In this document: in pieces, positions 43,925 to 52,449 of the stretch | How the letters are laid out: the number at the start of each line of letters is the position of its first letter | Position numbering within the stretch: the stretch's first letter is position 1 | Assembly (NCBI RefSeq): GCF_004217145.1 | Contig: NZ_SHKR01000019.1 | Span: 1-64,000 of the forward strand | Origin: Kribbella rubisoli | Lineage (GTDB): Bacteria; Actinomycetota; Actinomycetes; Propionibacteriales; Kribbellaceae | Direction: 5' to 3' | Length of the DNA: 64,000 bases | The notes under the pieces: generated by a model | What the model saw: only the letters and a program-made list of their open reading frames with translations | Database searches by the model: none | What the model was told of the DNA's origin: nothing | Made by a program: the position numbers and the translations under genes

Positions 43925-44439
43925 CAGCCGAGGACGACTTCGACGAGTTCGTGCGGGCGCGGTGGACCGCGACCGCGCGGCTCGCCTATGCCCTCACCCT
44001 GGACCATCAGAAGGCGGAGGACCTCGCGCAGGACGCCTTCACCAAGCTGTGGTTCCACTGGCACAAGGTGCGCGACGGGAACCCGGAGGCTTACCTGCGC
44101 AAGATCATCGCCAGCCACTTCCTGTCCGCCCGTCGCCGGCGCTGGCGAGGTGAACGCCCCACCGAGACGCCACCGGAGACCGTCGCCGATCCGGCGACCG
44201 TTCAGGTGGACGAACGCCTCGCGATGCACCAGGCGATGGCACGCCTCAGCCCGCGCCAGCGCGCCGCCGTTTACCTCCGGTACGCCGAGGACCTGTCCGA
44301 GCGCACCGTCGCCGACCTCCTCGGCTGCTCGGTCGGCGCCGTGAAGCAGCACACCCGCCGTGGCCTGGAAGCGCTCCGCACCGACATCACGTTCGCCACG
44401 CCGGACGAACTGGCCGACCTCACCGAAAGGGGGATCTGA
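43921..44439 (+). CDS. ECF sigma factor, SigE (SACE-type) family
   Basis: 172 residues. Region 2: ARLAYALTLDHQKAEDLAQD, KLWFHWHKV; region 4: LSPRQRAAVYLRYAEDLSE, LLGCSVGAVKQHTRRGLEAL. This is the short SigE-like family common in Kribbella- and Streptomyces-type genomes. The start ATG is inside the end of cphA, and its stop overlaps the next gene as TGATG, so it is co-translated with a membrane protein that is probably its regulator. Targets are unknown. Confidence 0.92.
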   Translation: MTAEDDFDEFVRARWTATARLAYALTLDHQKAEDLAQDAFTKLWFHWHKVRDGNPEAYLRKIIASHFLSARRRRWRGERPTETPPETVADPATVQVDERLAMHQAMARLSPRQRAAVYLRYAEDLSERTVADLLGCSVGAVKQHTRRGLEALRTDITFATPDELADLTERGI

Positions 44440-45188
44440 TGACTGACGATCTGGGAGCCAAGCTCGCGCTGCTCACCGACGACCGGCCCGAGCCGGCCGA
44501 CCCGGCGGCCCCGATCCGGCTGCGGATCAAGAGTCGCCAACTGCGTCGCCGTACGGCGGCCGCCGTGTGCGCGGCGGTCGCAGCGATCGCCGTCGTCGTG
44601 GCCGGCACGGTCATCGGCTCGATCAAGTCGGCAGAGCCCGGCGTCGCGACGCCCTCGCCGAGTCCCTCGCAGCGGACCCAGAACCTCGACTTCAGGTACA
44701 CGCCACTTCCTCAGCCGTGGTCCGACGAGCCGGCGTTCACGACACAGCCGGACGCGCTCAAGTACGCGCCGGCCTTCTATGTCACCGACGGCAGCATCCC
44801 CAATGAGCATTGGGCGGTCGCGTCGTACTACAGCGACGGCTGTCTCGTCATCACCGACGAGGGTCCGGCGAAGAGCTTCGGCGGCGCCAAAGGCTGCTTC
44901 TACGAGAACTGGCAGCCCGACCAGCGTTCGCAGTACAAGACCGTCCCGGCGGTGATTCCGAACGCAGGCTCCCCCATGCACCTCACGATGGTCATGGGTG
45001 CGGTGTCCGCCGAGGCACGCAAGGTCCGCGTCACCGCTGGTGGCAAGACCTATGACACCGATGCGATCGGCACACCGAACAGCAGCCGCTTCAGGTTCTT
45101 CGCGGTGGTGGTCAGCGCGGCCGAGTCCCAGGTCACCGCAGTCACGCCGCTCGACGCGGCAGGGAAGATCGCCCCGAGCCCGAGCTAG
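44439..45188 (+). CDS. Single-pass membrane protein, probable sigma-factor partner
   Basis: 249 residues. A cytoplasmic N-terminus of about 38 residues with a basic stretch (RIKSRQLRRRT), one membrane helix (about 40-60) and an extracellular domain with two cysteines (SDGCLVITD, AKGCFYENW). No anti-sigma zinc motif is present. Overlap with the sigma gene and the topology suggest an anti-sigma or signal-receiving role, which is inference. GGGGGA lies before ATG. It converges with the next gene by a 4-base overlap. Confidence 0.85.
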   Translation: MTDDLGAKLALLTDDRPEPADPAAPIRLRIKSRQLRRRTAAAVCAAVAAIAVVVAGTVIGSIKSAEPGVATPSPSPSQRTQNLDFRYTPLPQPWSDEPAFTTQPDALKYAPAFYVTDGSIPNEHWAVASYYSDGCLVITDEGPAKSFGGAKGCFYENWQPDQRSQYKTVPAVIPNAGSPMHLTMVMGAVSAEARKVRVTAGGKTYDTDAIGTPNSSRFRFFAVVVSAAESQVTAVTPLDAAGKIAPSPS

Positions 45189-46036
45189 TTCACCGGTTGG
45201 CGGCGGGGTAGGAGGCGGCGGGGGGCTTCCTTCTCGTCGATCCAGTCGAGGTCGTCGGAGAGTACGGCGTCGTTCGAGCGGTCGGCGTACGGGTCCGGAG
45301 GCGGCGGTGGTGGCGGGAGGGCGCGGAGCTTGAGCGCCACCATCGGGATCGCGAGCAGTACGGCGACCACCATCCAGGGCCAGTATTCGCGCAGCAACGG
45401 CTGGAAGGACTGGAAGAACGCCTCGGTCGACGCGTCGCCGACGGCGTCCATCGGCTTGCCGTTGGAGCGGGCGACCACCTGCACGGCCTCGACGAAGCCG
45501 TTGCACACCAGGTAGAACCCGGCCAGCGGAATCCACGAGCCGACCGAGGGCCATCCGCGCTTCCAGCAGGCGAGGTACAGCAGCAGCGCGAGCCCGGCGC
45601 CGACCAGCAGACCGTTCAGCTGCCAGAGCCATCGCCAGTCGGCCAACTGCTCAGCCGGCCGCTGCGCGTACCAGGCCACCGGCAGCGCCAGCGCGAACGC
45701 CGCGACCACCGAGCTTCTGGTGCCGATGGCACCGAAGAAGGCGCCGACAGCACTTGCCGCCAGCAACGTGATCAGCATCTCCCGGTCGGAGAACGAGTTC
45801 CCGGTCAGCCACCACATGCCCGCGGCAACGACCAGCACCACCGGCACGGCGGCCCGCGCGCGACCGATCAGCAACCCGGCCAGCACACCGCCCGCGAATC
45901 CGCCGAGCAGCACGAGGTCGATCCGCGGCGGCACGAAGTACGTCGTACCGTCGGGCAGGCCCTTCAGGTACGTCGCGGAGAAGCCGCCCACGAACCAGGC
46001 GACCACCGCGGCCGGAATCGACCACAGGTAGCGCAT
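45185..46036 (-). CDS. Multi-pass membrane protein of unknown function
   Basis: 283 residues with about eight hydrophobic helices between 5 and 240, a Pro-rich stretch (LPPPPPPPDPYADR) and an acidic/basic cytoplasmic end. No family identified. It lies 40 bases after the Mur-ligase-like gene on the same strand and may belong to that operon. Confidence 0.85.
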   Translation of the reverse strand: MRYLWSIPAAVVAWFVGGFSATYLKGLPDGTTYFVPPRIDLVLLGGFAGGVLAGLLIGRARAAVPVVLVVAAGMWWLTGNSFSDREMLITLLAASAVGAFFGAIGTRSSVVAAFALALPVAWYAQRPAEQLADWRWLWQLNGLLVGAGLALLLYLACWKRGWPSVGSWIPLAGFYLVCNGFVEAVQVVARSNGKPMDAVGDASTEAFFQSFQPLLREYWPWMVVAVLLAIPMVALKLRALPPPPPPPDPYADRSNDAVLSDDLDWIDEKEAPRRLLPRRQPVN

Positions 46037-46076
46037 ACAAACCCCGTTCCCACCCCAACCGACGGGCGGACAGGGC

Positions 46077-47762
46077 TCAGTGCTGGGCTCTCTCGACCTT
46101 GCTCTTCAAGGTCTCCGGTGTGTCGACAGTAGCTCCCTCGGACCGCAACCAGGCGTCAAGACTCGCCCGATCCTGCAGAGACATCACCGCCACCACATCG
46201 CCCGGCAGAGCTTCCGCGACCAGTGCCTGCGCCGCCTCGAGCTCGGTCGGGTACGCCGGTACGTCGTCCACACCCACCGATGCGGCGCCCTCGCGGAACA
46301 CCGCCTCGAGCTCCGCCGGCGGCCGTCCGCGCAGGTAATCGCTCTTGTGACCGATCGCCACCCGGTCGGTCCCCCGCGCACCCATGGCACCGAGCGCCGC
46401 GACCATGTCGTCGGCCCGGTCCCCCGGCGACCCGAGAGCCAGCATCAGCCGGCCGCCTTCGCGGCGGACGCCGTTCATGATCTCGAGCAGCGCCTCCAGC
46501 CCGGCCTCGTTGTGGGCGAGGTCGATGACGACGGTGAAGTCGCGCAGCGAGTACATGTTCATCCGGCCGGGGTTGTTCTCGTTCGGCGCGAACGTGCTGA
46601 GCCCTTCGATCACCGCCGCCCGCGGCAGCCCGAGCCCGAGCGCCGCCGATGCCGCGGCCAGCGTGTTCTCGACGTTGTAGTGCGACAGCCCCGACAGCGT
46701 CATCGGTACGTCGACGACCTTCAGCAACGGTTCCGGATCCCGCGACTGGTCCAGCACCGTCACGAACCCGTCGAGCACCGTCGTCGCCCGGCCGCCCTCG
46801 TCGAGCACCGCCCGGATCGACGGCGAGTCAGGGTCACGCGAGAACACCCAGCATTTGGCCGGCGAGCCGAGCCGCATCGCGAACGTCCGCGGATCGTCGC
46901 CGTTCACCACACACCATCCGCGCGGACGGGTGATCTGGGTGATGACCGCCTTCACTTCGGCGAGCTGGTCGATCGTGTCGATCCCGCCCAGACCGAGATG
47001 GTCCGCGCTGACGTTGGTGACGACGGACACGTCGTTGTAGGCGATGCCGACCCCGCGCCGCAGGATCCCGCCGCGCGCGGTCTCGACCACCGCGAGCTGG
47101 ATCCCGGGCTGGGACAGCACCTGTGCCGCGCCGCTCGGGCCGGAGAAGTCGCCGTACTTGATCAGTTCGCCGTCGAAGTACACGCCGTCGGTGCTCGACC
47201 AGCCGACGTGCAGGCCGGCGGCGCGACCGATGTGCGCGATCATCCGCGAGGTCGTGGTCTTGCCGTTCGTCCCGGTCACCGCGACCACCGGGACCTTGGG
47301 CCGCAGCGTCGGCGGCGGGTTGCCCGGCGGCTCGTCCCGCACCCGCTCCCCCACGGCCGCGATCAGCTCGCTCAGATCTTCAGCTCCGAACGCATCCAGC
47401 ACCTCGACGATCGCTGCACCGAGCGCCTGCGCCCGGGCCTCGTGCGCCCACGGGAACGCGACGACCAACCGCCGTACGTCGTTCTCCGGGCGGACCCGGA
47501 CGCCGATCCGCCCGATCCCGGCCTCGCGCGCGATCCGTCGTACGACGTGACCGACGACGCGGATCGCGAACCGCTGCCGGAAGCCCGACCCGATCCGGCC
47601 GGGCCGGGTGGTGCCGAGGCCGATCGCCTGCCCGTAGGCCTTGGCCGCCGGTGCGGGGGCGTCGACGATCGACGAGACGTCGAGTGTCAGCTTGACCGCG
47701 GCACGACTGAAATAGAGGTTGGCGCCGTCCAGGACGCGGAGCTCAACCAGCGATGTGGCCAC
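46077..47762 (-). CDS. Mur ligase family protein, paralogue of the C-terminal half of cyanophycin synthetase
   Basis: 561 residues. Residues 1-150 are an unrecognised domain (LRVLDGANLYFSRAAVKLTL, RIGVRVRPENDVRRLVVAF). The rest matches CphA's Mur domain: VVAVTGTNGKTTTSRMIAHI (about 158-177), GWSSTDGVYFDG, VETARGGILRRGVG, TNVSADHLGLGGIDTIDQLA. The ATP-grasp domain of CphA is absent, so it cannot make cyanophycin alone. It may ligate a related substrate. GTG start 3 bases after fabI, so it is in the fabG-fabI operon. Confidence 0.9.
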   Translation of the reverse strand: MATSLVELRVLDGANLYFSRAAVKLTLDVSSIVDAPAPAAKAYGQAIGLGTTRPGRIGSGFRQRFAIRVVGHVVRRIAREAGIGRIGVRVRPENDVRRLVVAFPWAHEARAQALGAAIVEVLDAFGAEDLSELIAAVGERVRDEPPGNPPPTLRPKVPVVAVTGTNGKTTTSRMIAHIGRAAGLHVGWSSTDGVYFDGELIKYGDFSGPSGAAQVLSQPGIQLAVVETARGGILRRGVGIAYNDVSVVTNVSADHLGLGGIDTIDQLAEVKAVITQITRPRGWCVVNGDDPRTFAMRLGSPAKCWVFSRDPDSPSIRAVLDEGGRATTVLDGFVTVLDQSRDPEPLLKVVDVPMTLSGLSHYNVENTLAAASAALGLGLPRAAVIEGLSTFAPNENNPGRMNMYSLRDFTVVIDLAHNEAGLEALLEIMNGVRREGGRLMLALGSPGDRADDMVAALGAMGARGTDRVAIGHKSDYLRGRPPAELEAVFREGAASVGVDDVPAYPTELEAAQALVAEALPGDVVAVMSLQDRASLDAWLRSEGATVDTPETLKSKVERAQH

Positions 47763-47765
47763 CTA

Positions 47766-48542
47766 TCACGCACCCATCGCGTGGTAGCCGCCGTCGACGT
47801 GGACGATCTCGCCCGTGGTCGCGGGGAAGAAGTCGCTGAGCAGACCCACGATCGTGCGGCCGGTCGGCTCGAGATCGGACGGGTCCCACCCGAGCGGCGC
47901 GCGGTCCAGCCACGGCTCCTCGAACTTCTCGAAGCCCGGGATCGCCTTCGCCGCAAGCGTCTTCAGCGGACCGGCCGAGACCAGATTGCATCGGATGCCC
48001 TGGGCACCGAGATCGCGGGCCAGGTACCGGCTCGTCGACTCGAGGGCAGCCTTGGCCACGCCCATCCAGTCGTACCCAGGCCACGCGACGGTCGCGTCGA
48101 AGGTCAGTCCGACGACGCTGCCACCACGACTCATCAGCGGCGCACACGCCACCGCCAGCGCCTTCAGGCTGTACGCCGAGACGTGCACCGCCTGGGATAC
48201 GTCGTCCCACGGACCGTCCAGGAACTTCCCGCCGAGGATCGTCTCCGGATTGCCGTACGCGATCGAGTGCACGACCCCGTCCAGACCGTCGACGTGCTCG
48301 CGGACCGCATCGGGCAGAGCGGCCAGGTGCTCGGGGTTGGTGACGTCGAGCTCCAGTACCGGCGGCTCGGTCGGCAGGCGCTTCGCGATCCGCTTGGTGA
48401 TGCTGAGCGCGCGGCCGAAGTTCGAGATCAGCACGGTGGCGCCCTGTTCCTGCGCCACCTTGGCAGTGGCGAAGCCGATCGACGAGTCGAGGGTGACTCC
48501 GGCGACCAGAATGCGCTTGCCGTCGAGGATGCCCACCGGCAT
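47766..48542 (-). CDS. fabI: Enoyl-[acyl-carrier-protein] reductase (NADH)
   Basis: Final reduction of each fatty-acid elongation round. 258 residues. NADH-binding GVTLDSSIGFATAKVAQEQG (about 14-33), VHSIAYGNPE, the active-site pair in YDWMGVAKAALES (Tyr and Lys spaced as in InhA), and VSAGPLKTLAAKAIPGF. It is close to the InhA/actinobacterial type. It follows fabG by 23 bases with AAAGGG, and precedes the Mur-ligase-like gene. Confidence 0.95.
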   Translation of the reverse strand: MPVGILDGKRILVAGVTLDSSIGFATAKVAQEQGATVLISNFGRALSITKRIAKRLPTEPPVLELDVTNPEHLAALPDAVREHVDGLDGVVHSIAYGNPETILGGKFLDGPWDDVSQAVHVSAYSLKALAVACAPLMSRGGSVVGLTFDATVAWPGYDWMGVAKAALESTSRYLARDLGAQGIRCNLVSAGPLKTLAAKAIPGFEKFEEPWLDRAPLGWDPSDLEPTGRTIVGLLSDFFPATTGEIVHVDGGYHAMGA

Positions 48543-48565
48543 GCCCTTTCTAGGTAGTAAGAGGT

Positions 48566-49270
48566 TTAGTTGCCCATGCCGATGCCGCCGTCGACCGGGA
48601 TCACCGCGCCGGTGATGTAGCCGGCCTCCTCGGAGGCGAGCCAGCGGACCGCGTTCGCGATCTCCTCGGTCAGCCCGAAGCGGCCGAGCGGGATCTGACT
48701 CAGGTACTGCTTCTGGGTCTCCTCCGGCAGGACCGCGGTCATGTCGGTCTCGACGAAGCCCGGAGCGACCACGTTCGCGGTGATGCCGCGGCTCCCGAGC
48801 TCGCGGGCGATCGAGCGGGCCATGCCGATCAGGCCGGACTTGCTGGCCGCGTAGTTCACCTGGCCCGGCGAGCCGAGCAGGCCGACCACCGAGGAGATGA
48901 AGACGATACGGCCCTTGCGCAGCCGCAGCATGCCCTTCGCGGCCCGGCGTGCGACCCGGAACGACCCGGTGAGGTTGGTCTCGATGACCGAGTCCCAGTC
49001 GTCGTCGGACATGCGCAGCAGCAGCGTGTCGCGGGTGATGCCGGCGTTTGCCACCAGTACCTCGACCGGACCGTGCTGCTCCGCGATCGTGTCGAAGGCG
49101 GCGTCGACCTGCTCCTGGTCGGTGATGTCGCACTTCACACCGAGGAAGCCCTCCGGCGGCGGGCTGGTGTTGTACGTGACCGCGACCTGGTCGCCGGCCT
49201 CCTTGAACGCGGCGGCGATCGCCAGCCCGATCCCCCGGCTACCGCCGGTCACCAACACAGACCTACCCAC
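48566..49270 (-). CDS. fabG: 3-oxoacyl-[acyl-carrier-protein] reductase
   Basis: NADPH-dependent SDR of fatty-acid synthesis, 234 residues, MabA-like. TGGSRGIGLAIA (about 8-19), NAGITRDTLLLRM, the catalytic ISSVVGLLGSPGQVNYAASK (Ser, Tyr, Lys), APGFVETDM. GTG start with GGAGGG 5 bases upstream. The fabG-fabI order equals the mycobacterial mabA-inhA operon. A palindromic element lies upstream, between it and dodecin. Confidence 0.95.
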   Translation of the reverse strand: MGRSVLVTGGSRGIGLAIAAAFKEAGDQVAVTYNTSPPPEGFLGVKCDITDQEQVDAAFDTIAEQHGPVEVLVANAGITRDTLLLRMSDDDWDSVIETNLTGSFRVARRAAKGMLRLRKGRIVFISSVVGLLGSPGQVNYAASKSGLIGMARSIARELGSRGITANVVAPGFVETDMTAVLPEETQKQYLSQIPLGRFGLTEEIANAVRWLASEEAGYITGAVIPVDGGIGMGN

Positions 49271-49361
49271 AAGCCCTCCTCACCCGTCACCACACAAGTC
49301 AGCGGCACGAACGCTATCGCCTACAACGCCCTGCCCCGCACAGCGGGTCGCCCACCCCTCC

Positions 49362-49467
49362 TCCCCGGACGTCTCAGGGGTCAACCCCCGTGCTGGTCGG
49401 TTGCGGACGCTGATTCTGAGGTCTCAACCGACCGCCTGCGGGGTTAACCCCTGAGACGTCCGGGGGG
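49362..49467. repeat. Dispersed palindromic element, copy B
   Basis: Imperfect palindrome: outer arms GACGTCTCAGGGGTCAACCC and GGGTTAACCCCTGAGACGTC, inner arms TGGTCGGTTG and CAACCGACC, central ~25 bases unpaired or weakly paired. Lies between the end of the dodecin gene and the start of fabG, in the same orientation as copy A. Confidence 0.85.
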
Positions 49468-49479
49468 TGGGTGGTGAGG

Positions 49480-49692
49480 TCAGGAGTCTTCGAGGCGGAA
49501 GCCGACCTTCATACCGACCTGGTAGTGGTCGATCTGGTTGTCGACGACGTGGCCGCGGATCTCGGTGACCTCGAACCAGTCGAGGTGACGCAGGGTCTCG
49601 CCGGCGCGGGCGATGCCGTTGGTGATCGCCTGGTTGATGCCCTCCTTGGAGGTGCCAACGATCTCCGTGACGCGGTAGGTGCGATCGGTCAT
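49480..49692 (-). CDS. Dodecin family flavin-binding protein
   Basis: 70 residues, the exact dodecin size. It shows VTEIVGTSKEGINQAITNGI, a flavin-stacking Trp in HLDWFEVTEIRG (about 36-47), and HYQVGMKVGFRLED at the end. Dodecins form hollow dodecamers that store flavin or CoA. AGAGGA lies 7 bases before ATG. It stands upstream of fabG-fabI, separated by the palindromic element. Confidence 0.95.
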   Translation of the reverse strand: MTDRTYRVTEIVGTSKEGINQAITNGIARAGETLRHLDWFEVTEIRGHVVDNQIDHYQVGMKVGFRLEDS

Positions 49693-49766
49693 GCGACATT
49701 CCTCTCCATCCTGGCTGCGCGCGGGGCGACGGCGCGGCGTACCGTTGTTCTTGCTGAGGAGGATAG

Positions 49767-50138
49767 ATGTCGCGACACCGCGAGCGGACCGGCGAAACCG
49801 TCATTTCGGTGACGAGTGCACAGCCGGGACGTTCCGAGGATCTGGACAGCCGGATCGTGCGTTACGCCTGGATGATGTCGATCCGGATCGTCTGCTTCGT
49901 GCTGGCGGTCCTGACCCCGTCGCCGTGGCGCTGGCTGTTCGTCGTCGGAGCGATCGCTCTGCCGTACTTCGCGGTGGTGCTGGCGAACGCGCAACGATCG
50001 GCGACGCAGCCCGCCGCGGACCCCTACATCGCACCGTCGAGGCTCGCGATCGGGGAGCGTCCGACGGTCGTCGTACCGCAGGACGAGGACCCACATCAGG
50101 GGCCTCGTGAGGACCCCCGGACCGACACCGAAAAGTGA
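49767..50138 (+). CDS. DUF3099 membrane protein
   Basis: 123 residues with two adjacent membrane helices (about 33-50 and 55-73) and a hydrophilic C-terminus. The segment RIVRYAWMMSIRIVCFVLAV followed by TPSPWRWLFVVGAIALPYFAVV is characteristic of DUF3099 proteins of actinobacteria. GAGGAGGATAG lies directly before ATG. Function is unknown. Confidence 0.88.
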   Translation: MSRHRERTGETVISVTSAQPGRSEDLDSRIVRYAWMMSIRIVCFVLAVLTPSPWRWLFVVGAIALPYFAVVLANAQRSATQPAADPYIAPSRLAIGERPTVVVPQDEDPHQGPREDPRTDTEK

Positions 50139-50229
50139 TCTTGGCCGGGACTGGAAAACTGGCACTGATCCGTGTCAGAATCTCCCGCGTGCTCTGAAGT
50201 TCATGAGTGAAATTCAGGGACTTGATGCG

Positions 50230-50276
50230 GCGTCGGACGGCTCCCCCCGTGGCTGTCCGACGTCGCTTCATTTTGC
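50230..50276 (+). terminator. Hairpin followed by T-rich tract, terminator or end of a small RNA
   Basis: GCGTCGGACGGC pairs with GCTGTCCGACGTCGC around a C-rich loop and is followed by TTCATTTT. A CAGAAT -10-like box lies about 55 bases upstream (50177-50182), so the stretch 50189-50276 could be a short RNA. It may simply terminate the DUF3099 transcript. Confidence 0.55.
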
Positions 50277-50328
50277 CCAGGCTATTGATTATTGAGACAT
50301 CAGGAATGCAGAGGAATGGCGCCAGCGC

Positions 50329-50532
50329 ATGAGTGAAGAAGCCGCACCGGCGGTCTGCTCCGCCAGAGGATGCGGCCAGCCTGCGACCTGGGCGGTGCGG
50401 TGGAACAACCCGAAGATCCACACACCCGACCGGCGCAAGACCTGGCTCGCCTGTGACGAACACAAGGAGAGCTTGTCCGACTTCCTGGCCCGGCGGTCAT
50501 TCCTGCGCGAGGTCGAACCATTCACCGGGTGA
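50329..50532 (+). CDS. Small zinc-binding-like protein
   Basis: 67 residues with CSARGCGQPATWAVRWNN and a later WLACDEHKESLSDFL, giving a C-x4-C ... C-x2-H metal-ligand set. Similar short proteins are common beside moaA/SURF1 genes in actinobacteria, in my recollection, sometimes misnamed acetone carboxylase. No other domain. AGAGGAA lies about 12 bases upstream of ATG. Confidence 0.75.
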   Translation: MSEEAAPAVCSARGCGQPATWAVRWNNPKIHTPDRRKTWLACDEHKESLSDFLARRSFLREVEPFTG

Positions 50533-50580
50533 ATGCCGCCTAGCGAAAAAGTACATTTCCGGATTGGGCCGGTATGACCG

Positions 50581-51600
50581 TCATCCGCCGATCGCGGACA
50601 TCGGCCGGGACGGTTGCAGGAAGCTCGGGTCGTTGATGCCGTGGCCCGGGAGTTTGTTCCGCATCGCACGTCGCCAGCGGTCGGCCAACTCGGCATCGTC
50701 CGCGCCGTTCCGCAACGCCGTCCGAAGGTCGGACTCGGTACGGGCGAAAAGGCAGTCGCGGACCTGACCGTCGGCGGTCAGCCGGACCCGGTCGCAGTCG
50801 CCGCAGAACGGCCGGGTGACCGAGGCGATGATGCCGACGGTCTGCGGCCCGCCCTCGACCAGGAACGACTCGGCCGGCGCACTCCCCCGCTTCGAGGCGT
50901 CGTCGGGTGTCAGCGCGAACCGGCCGGACAGGGTTTCGAGAATCTCGTCGGCGGTGATCATCGTCGACCGGTCCCAGCCGTGCTGCGCGTCCAGCGGCAT
51001 CTGCTCGATGAACCGCAGTTCGTAGCCGCGGTCGAGGCAGAACTCCAGCAATTCCGGCGCTTCTGCGTCATTCACGCCGCGCATGAGGACCGCGTTCACC
51101 TTCACCGGGGTGAGGCCGGCCGCCTGAGCCGCCTCGAGACCGGCGATCACGTCGTGTGCGCGGTCCCGGCGGGTGAGCCGCCTGAAGGTCTCCGGGCGAA
51201 TAGTGTCGAGGCTCACATTCACCCGATCGAGACCGGCGTCCTTCAACGCCTGCGCCTGCCGGGCAAGGCCGATCCCGTTCGTGGTCAGCGAAACCTCGGG
51301 GCGGGGCGTGAGTTGGGTCGTCCGGGCAACGATCCCGACCAGACCGCGGCGGAGCAGCGGTTCGCCGCCGGTGAAGCGGATCTCGTTCACGCCGAGGTGC
51401 GTCACAGCGACCGAAACCAGCCGGATCACCTCGTCGTCGGTGAGCAGCTCGGGCTTGGCGAGCCAGTCCAGACCCTCTTCCGGCATGCAGTACGTACACC
51501 GCAGATTGCAGCGGTCCGTGAGCGAGATCCGGAGGTCCGTGGCGACCCGGCCATACCGGTCCGCGAGACCCGTCTGAGTCGCCTCCTGGATCGCTGTCAT
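50581..51600 (-). CDS. moaA: GTP 3',8-cyclase (molybdenum cofactor biosynthesis)
   Basis: First step of molybdopterin synthesis. 339 residues. Radical-SAM cluster motif DRCNLRCTYCMP (about 29-40), GGEPLLRRGL, and the C-terminal second cluster FCGDCDRVRLTADG ... CLFA. A typical double-glycine C-terminus (SAIGG) is present. ATG at 51600 follows TACGCT by 6 bases (leaderless). It would supply cofactor to the molybdopterin oxidoreductase at 9928. Confidence 0.96.
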   Translation of the reverse strand: MTAIQEATQTGLADRYGRVATDLRISLTDRCNLRCTYCMPEEGLDWLAKPELLTDDEVIRLVSVAVTHLGVNEIRFTGGEPLLRRGLVGIVARTTQLTPRPEVSLTTNGIGLARQAQALKDAGLDRVNVSLDTIRPETFRRLTRRDRAHDVIAGLEAAQAAGLTPVKVNAVLMRGVNDAEAPELLEFCLDRGYELRFIEQMPLDAQHGWDRSTMITADEILETLSGRFALTPDDASKRGSAPAESFLVEGGPQTVGIIASVTRPFCGDCDRVRLTADGQVRDCLFARTESDLRTALRNGADDAELADRWRRAMRNKLPGHGINDPSFLQPSRPMSAIGG

Positions 51601-51657
51601 CACACCAGCGTACGTGCCGCGCGTCGGCGATTTCAGGGCATGGCTTAAGTTCGAGAC

Positions 51658-52449
51658 GTGGGTCGCTTGATGAACGTCCGCTGGATCGCCGCCGCGCTGG
51701 CCGTCCTCGTGCTCGCCTTCGTGTGCGTGCAGCTCGGTCGCTGGCAGTTCCATCGCCTCGAGGAACGCAAGGCGCGGAACGAGGTGACCCGGACGAACCT
51801 GGCCGCGGCGCCGGCGCCGATCGACCAGATCCTGGGCCCGCCGGGCGTCGTCGGCGACCAGCACGCCTGGCGCACCGCCGTCGTCACCGGGCGGTTCGAC
51901 GCGACCAAGCAGATCGTGCTCAAGTACCGCAACATCGACGACCGGCCGGGCTTCGAGATCGTCACCCCACTGGTCCTCGCCGACGGGAAGGCGGTCCTGA
52001 TCGACCGCGGGTTCCTGCCGAGGCAGAGTTCGGAACTGATGCCGCTGAAGATCCCCGCGGTGCCGACGGGCGAGGTCACGGTCACCGGACGCCTGCAGCG
52101 CAGCGAACGTGGCGGCCACACGAACGGCGGCGTCCCGGACGGCGGTACGGCGCGACTGATCAACGGCCCGGACTTCGCGAAGGTGCTCGGGCTGAACCTG
52201 TACGACGGCTACATGATGGTGACCAAGGAGGAGCCGGCGAACGATCCGGCCTTCCTGGGCTTCCCGGGTCCGGAGATCGACGACGGCCCACACTTCTTCT
52301 ACGGCCTGCAGTGGTGGTTCTTCGCGCTGCTGGCCGTCGGCGGACTCGTCTACTTCTCCCGACAGGAGGTCCGCGGTGCCAAGAAGCCCGCGCCAGAGCA
52401 GCCAGAAGTCGCCGAGCGGCCCGAGGCCCGTGCCGCAGCGAAGGATTGA
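51658..52449 (+). CDS. SURF1 family cytochrome oxidase assembly protein
   Basis: 263 residues. N-terminal membrane helix (about 7-24, VLVLAFVCVQLGRWQFHRL), central SURF1 domain (RTAVVTGRFDATKQIVLKYR, PLVLADGKAVLIDRGFLP), and a second helix near 218-235 after HFFYGLQWWFFALLAVGG. It assists haem insertion into cytochrome c oxidase. GTG at 51658 is 7 bases after TTAAGT (leaderless); ATG at 51670 is an alternative. The end overlaps the GH15 gene by 74 bases. Confidence 0.93.
   Translation: MGRLMNVRWIAAALAVLVLAFVCVQLGRWQFHRLEERKARNEVTRTNLAAAPAPIDQILGPPGVVGDQHAWRTAVVTGRFDATKQIVLKYRNIDDRPGFEIVTPLVLADGKAVLIDRGFLPRQSSELMPLKIPAVPTGEVTVTGRLQRSERGGHTNGGVPDGGTARLINGPDFAKVLGLNLYDGYMMVTKEEPANDPAFLGFPGPEIDDGPHFFYGLQWWFFALLAVGGLVYFSRQEVRGAKKPAPEQPEVAERPEARAAAKD

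Noticed and set aside
50203..50295. 30-codon ORF beginning ATG AGT GAA ATT
   Set aside because: No clear ribosome-binding site, and it is built across the terminator-like hairpin; more likely untranslated.
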